From the NCBI GenBank assembly GCA_021772615.1, contig JAJFLQ010000187.1:1-64000 (forward strand): 64,000 nt of DNA. Direction: 5' to 3'. The position numbers and the translations under genes are program-made. The DNA is from Verrucomicrobiota bacterium (GTDB taxonomy: Bacteria > Verrucomicrobiota > Lentisphaeria > JABSQK01 > JAJFLO01). Below the pieces are notes generated by a model, which saw nothing but the letters and a program-made list of their open reading frames with translations, was not told the DNA's origin and ran no database searches. Every line of letters starts with the position of its first letter. Within the stretch, counting starts at the first letter, position 1. This document shows, one piece after another, positions 16,440 through 26,344 of this stretch.

Positions 16440-19400
16440 TCACTGAACGTCCAGGCGCACGACGCTGCCGGTCTCTGGTGCGGCTTCGTCGTAGCCAATG
16501 ATGAATAATCGTTCAGGATCTATTTTTCCATTCTCTACCAGATAGTCGCTCACGGCCTTCGCACGACTGTTGGCCAGATGCCTGAGGTCATCACTACTGC
16601 ATGTGATGCTGTCCAGGACCGCTGCGCGCATTTGCTCTGACGTTGCATCTGGAGACTCCGTGTCTTTGGCGCCTTCCGCCTTATCGCCATCGTCATATTC
16701 TTCGCTCCCGTCGCCGTTGGACTCGATCGGTTGCCGCAATGTCACGAACGCCTCCCGCAGAAAATTCCGTCGTTCCTCGTCGCTGAGTACGACATCGGCG
16801 GCGGGCACGGGCACCTTGCCGCGGCTCTGGTCATCTCTCAATTTCGCACGCACCAAATTCTGCTCGAGAAGGCGTACACGCAACGTGCGTGCATCCTGTT
16901 CCGGTTCAATTGAGCCTCGAATGCCCAGATTTACACCCGGCCGACTGTGAAGCGCCTTTGCGAGCGACTTGAGAATCGCGTGGTTCGCAGCGTCGACCTG
17001 GGCATTGCCGGGCTGAAACGTAATGACGTCCAAAGGTTGTTCGGATCCCACGACGGAAGCCAACGCGGCGAACGGCGAGGTGACAACACGAGTCAGCATA
17101 TTTCTCAGCGTTCGAATGATCGTGCGACCGATCTTAAACTCTGGATCGTCAAGGTCGCCCTCGATCGGCACGTCCAGGGTAATCACGCCGGCACGGTCAC
17201 GCAGCAGGGCAATGGCCTGCTTTAGCGGAAGTCCAATGGCATCGTCGCTCGTTACCTTATCCGCCAGGCGGAATTGATCGAGCACAACAACGTTCCCGGC
17301 GGAGAGCTGCCGGTTGCGTACTGCGTATCGCAAGTTTACGCCTAATTTACCCTGTCCTATTGTGTAACCCAGATAGCGCCCTGAGTAGGGTGTGAACGGC
17401 GATAGCTCCAGATTGGAGCACGCTACGGCAAGGTCCAGAGACAGCGATTCGTCGAACGGATTCGCTGCTCCTGATATGGAAATTGGCGCGCGTCCATCGA
17501 GGAGACCATGAAGGCCGATGGTTGCTTGTGTTTCCGGATTCGAGTCCAGGCCGGTGACCTTACCGCCGAATTCGGAAAGTGCGGCGTCGAACCGGGGCGA
17601 TGCCGTGAGGTCCGAAAACTGGAATGTCGCATTCTCAAGAGTGACCCGGGCAAGCGAGAGCGCCGGAGCCGGAACCGCCGTCGCGGGTATTGTGGATGTC
17701 GCAGTGGCGGGAGACGCCGCCGTCTGCATGCGAACCAGTTGTGTGACATTCATTGATCCGTCTTCTCGTATGACCATCGCGCAGAATGGCGCCCGCAACG
17801 TCAGGTCTTCGACGTGCAGTGACGGTGGTGCAGACTCCCAGGATACACCCGAAAACGACAATGAATCCCAACTGAACAGGCGCTCGCCATTGTGATTGTC
17901 GATCACTGAGAAATCCTCGATCGACAATGTGCCGGTGCCGCTTACGGCCGGCGTACGGTCCGACATCATGAAGCGTATGTCCGCCACCGCGTCTATGTGA
18001 CCGTCAACCACCGTTACCAGCAGTTGCTCGGCGAAATACGGCTGAAACATGGGAATGTCGATGCCCCGAAGACTGAGGCTGCACGTGCCGCCAGGCGGAT
18101 TTGCCGTGAACGTACTGGTGATGCCTACTTCTTGATCTTCGCCGAGTTGCGCGGAGATGTCAAGGTTGCTCGACGCGTCGGGCTGGTTTGTGATGTTCGT
18201 CGCGGTCACGTCAATACGGCTCAGCGTTAACGTGACAGATTCCGAAGGAACATGGTCGGTCCATGCCACGTTATGATCGCGAATCGCGGCACGACGTATG
18301 TCCACCTGCCAGGCGTCTGTGCTTGTTTCGGTTTCGGCTGGTTCTTCATCTGCCTGACTGGTACTGCCTGCTGGTGAGACAGCGGCAATGTCTTTTCGAT
18401 CGAAAGGTCTCTGCCAGTTTAGCTTATTGTCCGCAGATCGTTCGAAATTGAACGTAGCCGAGGTAGATGTGATGTCTTCCACGATCACGCTCGAAGCGCC
18501 TGAGTCCACATAAAGTCCGGTCATGCTGAAGACGCCGAGATCACCAAGCACCGTGTCCGTATCTACATCGCGCAGCTTCACGTCGGCGATAGCCAGTTTC
18601 GGCAACAACACGCGTTGGCCGTTTTCCGCGAGCAGGCCGTCGGCGGTGATCGCGCCGACCGCCAGCATGAGATGCACCGGTGTCGCAAGCCCGGTGTCAC
18701 GATAGTCAATGCTCCACCGACTCAGTTGTAAACGGTCCAGTGCAACCGTCCAGATAGCCGGTGCTGCCGCGCCGGCCGCAGGTTCTGGCTCTGTCACGGC
18801 ATCGGTGGCGGCATCGGTGGCGGCATCGGGCGCACCAATGTGTTCGATATTGAGCGAACCGTCCGCGAGCCGCTCCAGGCTGATCACGGCGTCGTCTATC
18901 GTTACATGACCGATTCGGAAATCGGTATCCGGCCAACCCGCTTCGATCCCGCCGACATGCAGATTCGGAATCTCGACGACCGGATCCGGCGCCGCGACAG
19001 ATCCGGAGATGACGAGTGACGTAACACGTGTGTTGAGTGCGGTGACGCAGACATGCGCCTGCGGCGCGGCGGTCACCGAGATTTCACAATCAACCGTCAC
19101 GATTCCGTCGAGCACGCGGGCACGAACAGCCGGCTGGTAAAACGGGGCGTACTTCGAGATAGGAATGCCGTCGACGACCACGTCACCGCTGAACGAGGGT
19201 GGTGTCACTGCAACGTTGCCTGCGATACTCAATAACTCGCCGACTTCGGACGTTGCGGAGAACACGAGATTTGCCGTCGTGTCGGCCGCTGTACTAAGGC
19301 CGGATATCTCAAGATCTATCGGTGCGACAATAGTTTCGAAGTTGGCGTTCGCTGAGGCATCGGAATATCGCACCGTCGCTGCATTGAGCATAATTGCGTC

Positions 19401-20474
19401 GATCTTGAGCATGGGTTGCTCAGCGATTGGTGGACGGCCCGCAGCGGGTTTCGCGTCGCTACCCGGCGATGCCGGAGTTAATGCGGTCAGTTGCGCGATG
19501 TCACCGTTACCCAATCGGTCTATATTGAGGCGCAGGCGGTCGCACGTGATGTGTTGCACATGCCATTCACCGGCATCGACGCGGCTCGGCGCCAGCGCGA
19601 CCTGCAGGTGGGGTAGATTGACAAAGGGGCGGCCCTCCAGATCCTCTACATTGACATCGCGCAGCGTCACACTGCCCTCGACCGTGATCTCCGGGGCAAC
19701 ACCGACCGAACCCGCGAGCCGTATCTTCGCCTCCGCGTCGACGACGGCGCGCCTTACGTCAACGACATGAGCCTCGGGGACATAAGGCAGGTAGTCCGTA
19801 AGCGCAAGGTCCCGGACGGACGCACTAAGGTTGCCGACCGGTGCATGCACGGCCGCTACCCCGTTCCAGGTGGCGGCGATCACGGCGCGATTCAACCGTG
19901 CATCGATCGTCACAGCACATGGCGCATCATCCGGTTGTGGAGACGTCGACACGTCTGTCGCGCGTAGATGCAGACCTCCGATACTGTGCCTGTGTGTCAC
20001 CACGTGATCATCTACGACAACGTGAGCGCGTTGGATTGCTATTACCGCGATTCTCAGAGGTTTTGACTTGTCCTCTTCTCTAGTATCAGTATCCGGGCGA
20101 TCCGGCTCGGCCGAGATGAGATCAGAAAAATTAAACGTTGTGTCGCTCAGCCGCCGAATACGAATATGCGGTTCATCGATAACAATGCGATCGACCGCGG
20201 GCTTGCCGACAAGTGTTGTCCAACGCAAATCCACGATCAGCCGGTCCACCGCGATGAACGCACTGTCATCACGATTATCGATGCATACGCCTTCTGCGGT
20301 GAGGCGCAAGAGAAACGGGTTGAAAGACAGACGACGGACCGACACCTCCCTATGCAAAGCGTCGGATGCCTTTCGAGTCACCGTGTTGCGCACCCAGATC
20401 GGCATCATTAACCATAGTGCGGCGATTGCGGCGACCAATACTGGTGCACCATAAATTTTTGCGTTTCGGCGCAT
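16440..20474 (-). CDS. Giant DUF748 protein with OmpA-like C terminus
   Basis: 1344 residues from ATG 20474, behind GAGGAGG; a longer frame upstream lacks a ribosome site. One membrane helix at about 10-28 (APVLVAAIAALWLMMPIW) is followed by a very long region of AsmA/DUF748-like beta repeats (many VDRIVIDEPHIRI, DVNVEDLEGRPF, VTLENATFQFSDL type strands) and ends with an OmpA-like part (ANSRAKAVSDYLVENG, RLFIIGYDEAAP). DUF748/AsmA-like proteins span the periplasm and are linked to lipid transport and envelope integrity. A 20-base palindrome lies about 100 bases upstream. Confidence 0.88.
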   Translation of the reverse strand: MRRNAKIYGAPVLVAAIAALWLMMPIWVRNTVTRKASDALHREVSVRRLSFNPFLLRLTAEGVCIDNRDDSAFIAVDRLIVDLRWTTLVGKPAVDRIVIDEPHIRIRRLSDTTFNFSDLISAEPDRPDTDTREEDKSKPLRIAVIAIQRAHVVVDDHVVTHRHSIGGLHLRATDVSTSPQPDDAPCAVTIDARLNRAVIAATWNGVAAVHAPVGNLSASVRDLALTDYLPYVPEAHVVDVRRAVVDAEAKIRLAGSVGVAPEITVEGSVTLRDVNVEDLEGRPFVNLPHLQVALAPSRVDAGEWHVQHITCDRLRLNIDRLGNGDIAQLTALTPASPGSDAKPAAGRPPIAEQPMLKIDAIMLNAATVRYSDASANANFETIVAPIDLEISGLSTAADTTANLVFSATSEVGELLSIAGNVAVTPPSFSGDVVVDGIPISKYAPFYQPAVRARVLDGIVTVDCEISVTAAPQAHVCVTALNTRVTSLVISGSVAAPDPVVEIPNLHVGGIEAGWPDTDFRIGHVTIDDAVISLERLADGSLNIEHIGAPDAATDAATDAVTEPEPAAGAAAPAIWTVALDRLQLSRWSIDYRDTGLATPVHLMLAVGAITADGLLAENGQRVLLPKLAIADVKLRDVDTDTVLGDLGVFSMTGLYVDSGASSVIVEDITSTSATFNFERSADNKLNWQRPFDRKDIAAVSPAGSTSQADEEPAETETSTDAWQVDIRRAAIRDHNVAWTDHVPSESVTLTLSRIDVTATNITNQPDASSNLDISAQLGEDQEVGITSTFTANPPGGTCSLSLRGIDIPMFQPYFAEQLLVTVVDGHIDAVADIRFMMSDRTPAVSGTGTLSIEDFSVIDNHNGERLFSWDSLSFSGVSWESAPPSLHVEDLTLRAPFCAMVIREDGSMNVTQLVRMQTAASPATATSTIPATAVPAPALSLARVTLENATFQFSDLTASPRFDAALSEFGGKVTGLDSNPETQATIGLHGLLDGRAPISISGAANPFDESLSLDLAVACSNLELSPFTPYSGRYLGYTIGQGKLGVNLRYAVRNRQLSAGNVVVLDQFRLADKVTSDDAIGLPLKQAIALLRDRAGVITLDVPIEGDLDDPEFKIGRTIIRTLRNMLTRVVTSPFAALASVVGSEQPLDVITFQPGNAQVDAANHAILKSLAKALHSRPGVNLGIRGSIEPEQDARTLRVRLLEQNLVRAKLRDDQSRGKVPVPAADVVLSDEERRNFLREAFVTLRQPIESNGDGSEEYDDGDKAEGAKDTESPDATSEQMRAAVLDSITCSSDDLRHLANSRAKAVSDYLVENGKIDPERLFIIGYDEAAPETGSVVRLDVQ

Positions 20475-20576
20475 GATTACCGCCTCCTCAGTCAGTCTCC
20501 CAAATCCGTGAACCAATGCCCATCTCTCGGATGGTGAAACTACCCGTACGGCAAGATTTGTCAATTACGTAATGCA

Positions 20577-20596
20577 CCGGTATACAGGTATACCGG
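20577..20596. promoter_or_regulatory. 20-bp palindrome upstream of DUF748 gene
   Basis: CCGGTATAC-AG-GTATACCGG, two perfect 9-base half-sites. It is 103 bases upstream of the DUF748 start and is a candidate operator for a dimeric regulator. No regulator gene lies next to it. Confidence 0.45.
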
Positions 20597-20853
20597 CGTG
20601 CAGATTGTGGAACCGGTAAGGCAATGAAATAGGCAGATCGATACGGCAACGTCCTGCACCTTGGTCGCGGTTTACAAAATCCAGTAAGCGATGAATAGGC
20701 CGTGGAGCGGACCGCGAATAGGCGCCAATGGACGCGAATCGACAGTTAGGGCCGTCCACCGTTACCGCGTCTTGTATTGCCCTCACAGCGCTGGGGCGGT
20801 CATCTCCGCTTGGAGTGCGAGAGGGGCGCGAGCCGTTTCGTTTCGGGTCGGCG

Positions 20854-20879
20854 GTCGGGTGAGTCGGGTGAGTCGGGTG
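20854..20879. repeat. 9-bp tandem repeat, almost three units
   Basis: GTCGGGTGA repeated at 20854-20862, 20863-20871 and 20872-20879 (the last lacks one base). Simple slippage is the likely origin. Confidence 0.7.
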
Positions 20880-20902
20880 CCAAAACGCGGACCCGACGAT
20901 CT

Positions 20903-20997
20903 GTTGTTGGAGTTCACACTTTAGTGTGGGTTTCACGTCACGCTTAGCAATGCCGCATGGTATTGCGCAAGCACGCTGAAGCGCGAACTCCAACAAC
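20903..20997 (+). repeat. REP-like 95-bp imperfect palindrome, copy A
   Basis: Outer arms GTTGTTGGAGTTC (20903-20915) and GAACTCCAACAAC (20985-20997) are exact complements; inside them CACTTTAGTGTG and CACGCTGAAGCGCG form a further stem. Copies or fragments of this element occur at 39093, 42598, 44494 and 62955. Intergenic, with a layout expected for RAYT-mobilised elements. Confidence 0.8.
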
Positions 20998-21087
20998 CTG
21001 CAGAATCGCTTGTGTTGTTGGCGTTCATACCGAAGAGCGAACAGCCCCAACGAAAGGTGTGCTCACCTTGTCTCTGTCGTTCCGAGA

Positions 21088-22374
21088 TCACACCGCGGCG
21101 AAGGCCTGCTTGAGATCGTCCAGAAGATCGTCGATGTGCTCGATACCTACGGAAAGCCGGACGAGATCCGGTGTGAGGCCGCTGGCCCGCTGCTGCTCTT
21201 CGGATAGCTGGGAATGCGAGGTGCTCGACGGGTGCAGCACCAGGCTCTTGGCGTCGCCGACATTGGCGAGATGTGAAAAGAGCTTTAATCGGTCGACAAA
21301 AGCCGAGCCGGCGGTGACGCCGCCCTTGATGCCGAAAACGACCATGCCGCCGAATCCGCGCTTGAGGTACTTGCTTGCCACCGGGTAGGTAGGATCGTCT
21401 TCGAGGCCCGGGTACCGTACCCAACTCACCTTGTCGTGGGACTTCAGGTAGGATGCTATCGCCGTTGCGTTTTCGCAGTGGCGCTGCATGCGCAGCGGCA
21501 GTGTTTCCAGGCCTTGGAGAAACATCCACGCATTGTCCGGCGATATACACGCACCGAGATTCCGCAGCGGCACGAGCCGCATTCTCATGATGAACGCAAC
21601 AGGGTTGAGATCGCCAAGGTCGTGGGCGTAGCGCAGGCCGTGGTAGCCAGTATCAGGTTCATTGTAGAGCGCGAACTTCTTGTCGGTCCAGTCAAATTTT
21701 CCGGCGTCAGCCACAATGCCGCCGATTGCGGTACCGTGTCCGCCCATCCATTTCGTGAGTGAATTTATAACAATATCGGCGCCGTGATCGATTGATTTCA
21801 GCAAATACGGGGTGGTAAAGGTGCCGTCAACGATAAGAGGAAGATGATGCTTTTTGGCGACTGCGGACACCGCTTCGATATCGGTGAATTCCAATACCGG
21901 ATTGCCAATTGATTCGATATAGATTGCGCGCGTCTTATCTGTTACCGCCGCGTCGAATGCCGCTGGATTGCGACAGTCGACGAACCGGGTCGTGATGCCG
22001 AATTGCGGCAGGATGCTGTCAAACATCGTATAGGTACCGCCATAGAGATTTGAGGCGGAGATAATCTCGTCGCCACACGAGCAGATGTTGACGATTGTAT
22101 TGTGTACGGCAGCAGTTCCGGAGGCCAACGCGAGGGCGGCGCCGGCGCCTTCGAGTGCTGCGACGCGTTGCTCGAGCGTGTCCTGCGTGGGGTTCATGAT
22201 GCGGGTGTAGATATTGCCGAATTCTTTCAGCCCGAAAAGATTAGCGGCGTGTTCGGTGTTGTTGAACACATAGGATGATGTCCGATACAGCGCGACACCC
22301 CGTGCATTAGTTGTAGGGTCCGGTGTTTGCCCGGCGTGCAGGCAGTGGGTTTCGAATCGATGGTTCTCGCTCAT
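21088..22374 (-). CDS. metY: O-acetylhomoserine sulfhydrylase
   Basis: 428 residues, full length for MetY/CysD. The PLP lysine is K208 in INSLTKWMGGHGT; upstream are YTRIMNPTQDTLEQRVAALE (substrate/cofactor region) and LASGTAAVHNTI. It joins O-acetylhomoserine to sulfide, making homocysteine (a direct route to methionine). The end matches the family (HSQLSEEQQRASGLTPDLVRLSVGIEH). Start ATG 22374 follows GAGG. It is downstream of a methyltransferase gene on the same strand; no known riboswitch consensus was recognised in the leader. Confidence 0.95.
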   Translation of the reverse strand: MSENHRFETHCLHAGQTPDPTTNARGVALYRTSSYVFNNTEHAANLFGLKEFGNIYTRIMNPTQDTLEQRVAALEGAGAALALASGTAAVHNTIVNICSCGDEIISASNLYGGTYTMFDSILPQFGITTRFVDCRNPAAFDAAVTDKTRAIYIESIGNPVLEFTDIEAVSAVAKKHHLPLIVDGTFTTPYLLKSIDHGADIVINSLTKWMGGHGTAIGGIVADAGKFDWTDKKFALYNEPDTGYHGLRYAHDLGDLNPVAFIMRMRLVPLRNLGACISPDNAWMFLQGLETLPLRMQRHCENATAIASYLKSHDKVSWVRYPGLEDDPTYPVASKYLKRGFGGMVVFGIKGGVTAGSAFVDRLKLFSHLANVGDAKSLVLHPSSTSHSQLSEEQQRASGLTPDLVRLSVGIEHIDDLLDDLKQAFAAV

Positions 22375-22481
22375 GTCTTACCTCGGTTTTGGATGTTGGT
22401 TGGATACCCCTGCCGGGGTGAATCGTTGCGTGGCATGCCGCTCTGTGCGCAGCATTCACATATTGGATTCATGATTTGCAG

Positions 22482-23321
22482 TTAAATTTCCCGTCCCAGC
22501 CCGTCCTTCTTCTTGAGCAAAAGTGCGACGTGCATGCAGCGCCACAGCTTTTCATCGCATTGCCGGGACAGGCGGAGGTCTCTGTGGTGCAGCGTCGTGG
22601 CGATTTTCTTGCGGATGCCGTCCGGGGCAGGCAACGCGTACAATGGAAATGCCCATTTCGAGCATCCCAGAAAGCCCTGCACGGCGTCGATTTCGAAAAC
22701 CTTTTCGATCGCCGCGAATGTACTCCGCTCGAAGGGCCATTCCCAGGCGGCATCGGATTGAAATGGTCGATAAAGCCGACGAATGCAGCGAATCGGCAAT
22801 GACGTCGTCATGGGATCGTAGCTGACGATGATGCCACGACGGCTCAATTTACTATTGAGGCGGTGGAGAAATGTCTCGAAATGTTCAAAGTGATGCATTA
22901 CGCCGTAGGCATAAATCACGTCGAACTCGCCTTCATCGAATTCGGGTGAGAGGAAATCCACGGCCATGGCGCGCGCATCGGGACAATCGAGCCGCAGGAG
23001 TTTTTGCGCCAAACGCGAAATACCCCGGTTACTCAGATCGATACCGATGTACTGCCGGGCGTTTGTTGCGAGAAATGGGCTTAGTGTGTTGCCGCTGTAG
23101 CACCCAAGATCAAGAATTTTCTTGTCGCTTAGGTCCCCAAGCCATTGCTTATGAAGCTCGTAGGCGTCGGTCTTGATGCGTACATCGGTTCGGAAACGGC
23201 TGAAAGGGCCATTACGGACGTGCGACCACGTTTGTGTCATCACACTGCGACATGGCCGCGGGTTATCGTAATAGACAGCCTGGCGGTGATTCAATGCCAG
23301 CATTGACTTCGTTTTATTCAT
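22482..23321 (-). CDS. Class I SAM-dependent methyltransferase
   Basis: 279 residues. Motif I is ILDLGCYSGN (about 69-78) and the acidic end of strand 2 is IGIDLSN; then a motif-IV-like DVIYAYGVMHHFEHFE and LSRRGIIVSYDP (motif VI region). The N terminus (about 1-60) may hold a substrate-binding helix; the C-terminal 80 residues are basic. The MHHFEHF pattern is common to small-molecule and lipid methyltransferases. The acceptor cannot be assigned. It lies 107 bases upstream of metY, which suggests but does not prove a sulfur/methyl-cycle context. Confidence 0.85.
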   Translation of the reverse strand: MNKTKSMLALNHRQAVYYDNPRPCRSVMTQTWSHVRNGPFSRFRTDVRIKTDAYELHKQWLGDLSDKKILDLGCYSGNTLSPFLATNARQYIGIDLSNRGISRLAQKLLRLDCPDARAMAVDFLSPEFDEGEFDVIYAYGVMHHFEHFETFLHRLNSKLSRRGIIVSYDPMTTSLPIRCIRRLYRPFQSDAAWEWPFERSTFAAIEKVFEIDAVQGFLGCSKWAFPLYALPAPDGIRKKIATTLHHRDLRLSRQCDEKLWRCMHVALLLKKKDGLGREI

Positions 23322-23497
23322 TCAGGATCGACACAAGAGTTTCGATCACTGTCCTGCCGTGAACGGCAATTGTCGATGCCGAGGAGGTGGAGGAGCGTGA
23401 TTGGGTCTGCGGTGCGAGGACAGGCGGGCCTCCTGACACGGCTGCCAAATCCGTCGATAAACCTAGTTGATGCATCCGTCTGCTGCGGAAAGTAGCC

Positions 23498-23941
23498 TCA
23501 GGGTATTTTCGATACCAACCCCCAATACAATGAAAATTCACGGATAACACGGTTAAATTCATCGAAATCCACCGGCTTTGTGATATACGAGCAGGCACCG
23601 CTTTGATACGATCTTGCGATGTCCTCGTCACGGTCGCTAGTCGTCAACATGACCACCGGGATTTTGTTGTGATCCGGCGACTTCTTGAGCTCTTCCAACA
23701 CTTCGAATCCGTTAATGCGCGGCATGTTAATATCCAGAAGTATGAGGCCGGGCCGCCGCGCCGATTCGTATGGTGCGCGATTGAAAATGTAGTTCAGCGC
23801 CTCCTCGCCGTTGGAAACGACGGCGAGAAGGTTCACTAAATTGGCCTCTCTGAACGCATCGCGCACCATCGCGACATCGTCTTCATTGTCTTCTGCCAGA
23901 AGGATTTCCAGTATCTTTGCTGGTTTCCGAAATTCGTACAT
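23498..23941 (-). CDS. Rcp1-like single-domain response regulator
   Basis: 147 residues from ATG 23941, behind AAAGGAA; the frame from 23983 adds 14 residues without a ribosome site. A receiver of the Rcp1 type (phytochrome-like partner group): LLAEDNEDDVAMVRDAF, phosphoacceptor D in ILLDINMPRINGF, MLTTSDRDED (switch T) and ITKPVDFDEF (K). No output domain. In the group, members act as phosphorelay shuttles. It follows the seven-helix kinase gene on the same strand after 167 bases. Confidence 0.9.
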   Translation of the reverse strand: MYEFRKPAKILEILLAEDNEDDVAMVRDAFREANLVNLLAVVSNGEEALNYIFNRAPYESARRPGLILLDINMPRINGFEVLEELKKSPDHNKIPVVMLTTSDRDEDIARSYQSGACSYITKPVDFDEFNRVIREFSLYWGLVSKIP

Positions 23942-24108
23942 CGTTGCGTTCCTTTGATCGTGTTCATCGGCCCGGTTCCTCACGGATAGGTTTACTCTAG
24001 TGCCCGATCTCTAAAAAAACAACTGCGCAATAATGCCCGTACGCGGGCCGCCTGCGTGAGACACATGTCTTAAGCTATCCACCTTGCGTGCGTTGCGGTG
24101 TCGCCGGC

Positions 24109-25806
24109 TCAGCGTGTGAGGAGAATACTGAATGTCGAACCCTCTCCTTCACGGCTTTCGACCTCCAGGCGGTATCCCAGCACCTTGCACAAAGACTGTG
24201 AGATACTGAGCCCAAGTCCGGTGCCGGAGTGTTTGCGCGATATACTCGTATCCGCCTGCTGAAAGGCCTCGAAGATCACGGAAATTTTCTCTTGCGGAAT
24301 ACCGGATCCGGTGTCGATGATATCGATCCGAATCGGGATGTTTATTTCGGATACGGTAATCTTTACCGTTATGCTGCCGGAATTCGTAAACTTAATAGCG
24401 TTACCGATCAAGTTTATCATCACCTGCTTCAAGCGCACTCGATCCGTGTCTATCGGGGCAATGTTCGGGGGGACAATTTCCACGATATCAAGATTCTTGT
24501 CGCGAACCTGGGTTTCAAATTGGCGCGTGACCTCATGTACCAGCTCGTCCAGCCGTTCTTCGGTGATGTCCAGCCGCACTTTTCCGGACTCAATCTTCGA
24601 CAGGTCCAGAATACTGTTGATCAGCGTGAGCAGATGTTTGCCGTTCTCACAGATTCGGTTGACGTAGACCAGTTCCTTCTCGGAAAGGTTTTCGTCTTTG
24701 TTTTTCAGGACGATGTTGGCAAAGCCAATCACCGAATTTAGGGGTGTACGTAGTTCGTGGCTCATGTTCGCCAGGAAGATGTTCTTGTGGCGGTTGGCTT
24801 CCAGCGCACGGTCACGAGCCAGGACGAGGTCGTAGTTGACCTGTTTGAGCTTCTTCTGAGTATTCTGCACCTTCTCCAGTGCATTCTGGCCATCCTTGAA
24901 GGTCATGAAGTAGTCTATGATCAAACCGGCCAACGGCATGAGATACACGAGTATTTTTATGAAGTGGGCAATATTGAAGTGGTTGTCGAAGAGCGCCCGT
25001 GAGCCTGCGGCCATGTGAACATGAAGGACGACGTTGGGTATTACGCTCAACCAGATGCCGTATGAAAAGAGGCTGGGGCGGCGGCGATGAAACCGCGACA
25101 GTATCTTGACGCCGGCATAGGCGAACAGCGCCAACGGTACGAGGTCGTACGGTCGATAGATGAAGCCCCAAAGCGGTTTATCTGCATAAAGTGTCTGTGG
25201 AACACAGTCCCGAAGTATAAGAATCTGCACCATTGCGCAGATCGCGAGCGCCACCAGAATTGTCGTAATAACGATGTTACGAATGTCGGAACGGTAGTCT
25301 TTTTTCTGGCTGTAGAGGATCGCACGGACACCAATAGCGAGCACCAGGACGTGACCCACTCTGCAAAGCGCCCAGATCAACGGCGCCAGTTGCAGGTTAT
25401 GCTGCGATTTTCGCAGGAAGTGATCCGTGAGCGGCCCATGCAGCATGTCCAGCGTGCCGGCGCACAACAGCGCGATACCTACGATCGGGATGATCGCGCT
25501 GCGACTGATGCGGAAATGTGTGAGAGTAAAGACTGCTGTCAGGAATACGGTACAGAAGGCGCACCATTCCATGATGCTGTGGGTAAAGCTTGCCGAAATC
25601 TCCTGCAGGAACGGCGTGGCGGTGTCACGGGACGGTATGTTCCAATCTACCGAAATTGGGATGGGCCGCGTGTAGGTAACAAAGTCAACACGTACGAGGT
25701 TGAGCACAAACGGAATCGTGCACAGAACCACCGTGGCGACGATCATTTTCTGAGAAATGCTGGATTTGTTGTCGGAAGGTGGCGGCCGTGGGCTCATGCG
25801 GTTCAT
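24109..25806 (-). CDS. Sensor histidine kinase with MASE3-like membrane sensor
   Basis: 565 residues. A 7-8 helix membrane domain (about 20-300) with TLDMLHG, HNLQLAP and FNIAHFIKILVYLMPLAG resembles MASE3-type sensor domains. A coiled linker leads to HisKA with H350 (NMSHELRTPLN) and HATPase_c (VMINLIGNAIKFT, DTGSGIPQE, SGTGLGLSIS). No receiver is fused. The start ATG overlaps the stop of the upstream receiver gene (ATGA), so the pair is translationally coupled. The signal is unknown. MASE3 domains lack a defined ligand; here the membrane part is well preserved. Confidence 0.9.
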   Translation of the reverse strand: MNRMSPRPPPSDNKSSISQKMIVATVVLCTIPFVLNLVRVDFVTYTRPIPISVDWNIPSRDTATPFLQEISASFTHSIMEWCAFCTVFLTAVFTLTHFRISRSAIIPIVGIALLCAGTLDMLHGPLTDHFLRKSQHNLQLAPLIWALCRVGHVLVLAIGVRAILYSQKKDYRSDIRNIVITTILVALAICAMVQILILRDCVPQTLYADKPLWGFIYRPYDLVPLALFAYAGVKILSRFHRRRPSLFSYGIWLSVIPNVVLHVHMAAGSRALFDNHFNIAHFIKILVYLMPLAGLIIDYFMTFKDGQNALEKVQNTQKKLKQVNYDLVLARDRALEANRHKNIFLANMSHELRTPLNSVIGFANIVLKNKDENLSEKELVYVNRICENGKHLLTLINSILDLSKIESGKVRLDITEERLDELVHEVTRQFETQVRDKNLDIVEIVPPNIAPIDTDRVRLKQVMINLIGNAIKFTNSGSITVKITVSEINIPIRIDIIDTGSGIPQEKISVIFEAFQQADTSISRKHSGTGLGLSISQSLCKVLGYRLEVESREGEGSTFSILLTR

Positions 25807-26180
25807 GCATGATCATTTAGTTTTAACAGCAACTCGATCGCTTCGATCAGCAGGTCCGGATCGACGATGGGTTTGGTGATGTAGTCGTCGAAGCCCATGG
25901 CCAGGAATCGCTCGCGGTCCCCGGCCATTGCATGTGCGGTCAGCGCGATTACCGGCAGGCGGTTATGACGCGGATGGCTGCGAAGTTTTTGCAGCACCTC
26001 GGGGCCGTCCATCTCCGGCAGCGAAATATCAAGCAGGACCAGGTCGGGCGCGGATTGTTCGATACCCGCGAGGCCCGCCATTCCCGTCTCGTACTCGTCT
26101 ATTAGGTAGTCATCACTCAGTATCGCATGTGCAAGCATGCGATTGTCGGGATTGTCTTCAATGATGGCGATTCGTTTCAC
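25803..26180 (-). CDS. Single-domain receiver (DivK-like)
   Basis: 125 residues from GTG 26180, preceded by GGAG at eight bases. Receiver features: IIEDNPDNRML, D in VLLDISLPEMDGP, ALTAHAM (switch T) and ITKPIVDP (K). The PVIALTAHAMAGDRERFLAMGFDDY pattern is typical of DivK and of receivers in hybrid kinases. The gene is first in a three-gene string (receiver, kinase, receiver) and is divergent from mrfA, with 164 bases between. Confidence 0.9.
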   Translation of the reverse strand: MKRIAIIEDNPDNRMLAHAILSDDYLIDEYETGMAGLAGIEQSAPDLVLLDISLPEMDGPEVLQKLRSHPRHNRLPVIALTAHAMAGDRERFLAMGFDDYITKPIVDPDLLIEAIELLLKLNDHA

Positions 26181-26344
26181 GACCGGATCTCCAGGAATTC
26201 GGCAGCCGGATGGTAAGGTGTATTCTGTGGACTGCGTTCAATATGCCGTGCGGTCGTCGCGGAATCAACTCCGTAGCTTTACAGCTGCTGAAAAATCTTG
26301 AACTCGGTTCGCAAGTTTATGGACCGCGAACAATATTGGGCGTC

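Larger units (their letters stand above)
20475..21087. other. Repeat-rich intergenic region
   Basis: 613 bases between metY and the DUF748 gene, both on the minus strand. It holds a 20-base palindrome, a 9-base tandem and a full 95-base REP-like element. The long frame 20565-21050 (minus) crosses all of these and has no protein-like sequence, so it is not a gene. Confidence 0.55.

Noticed and set aside
20565..21050. 161-codon open frame on the minus strand
   Set aside because: It runs through a palindrome, a tandem repeat and the REP-like element, and its protein looks random.
22375..22470. Possible SAM-type riboswitch before metY
   Set aside because: The leader has a short stem (ACCCC/GGGGT) but I could not match it to SAM-I, SAM-II, SAM/SAH or SAH riboswitch consensus patterns.
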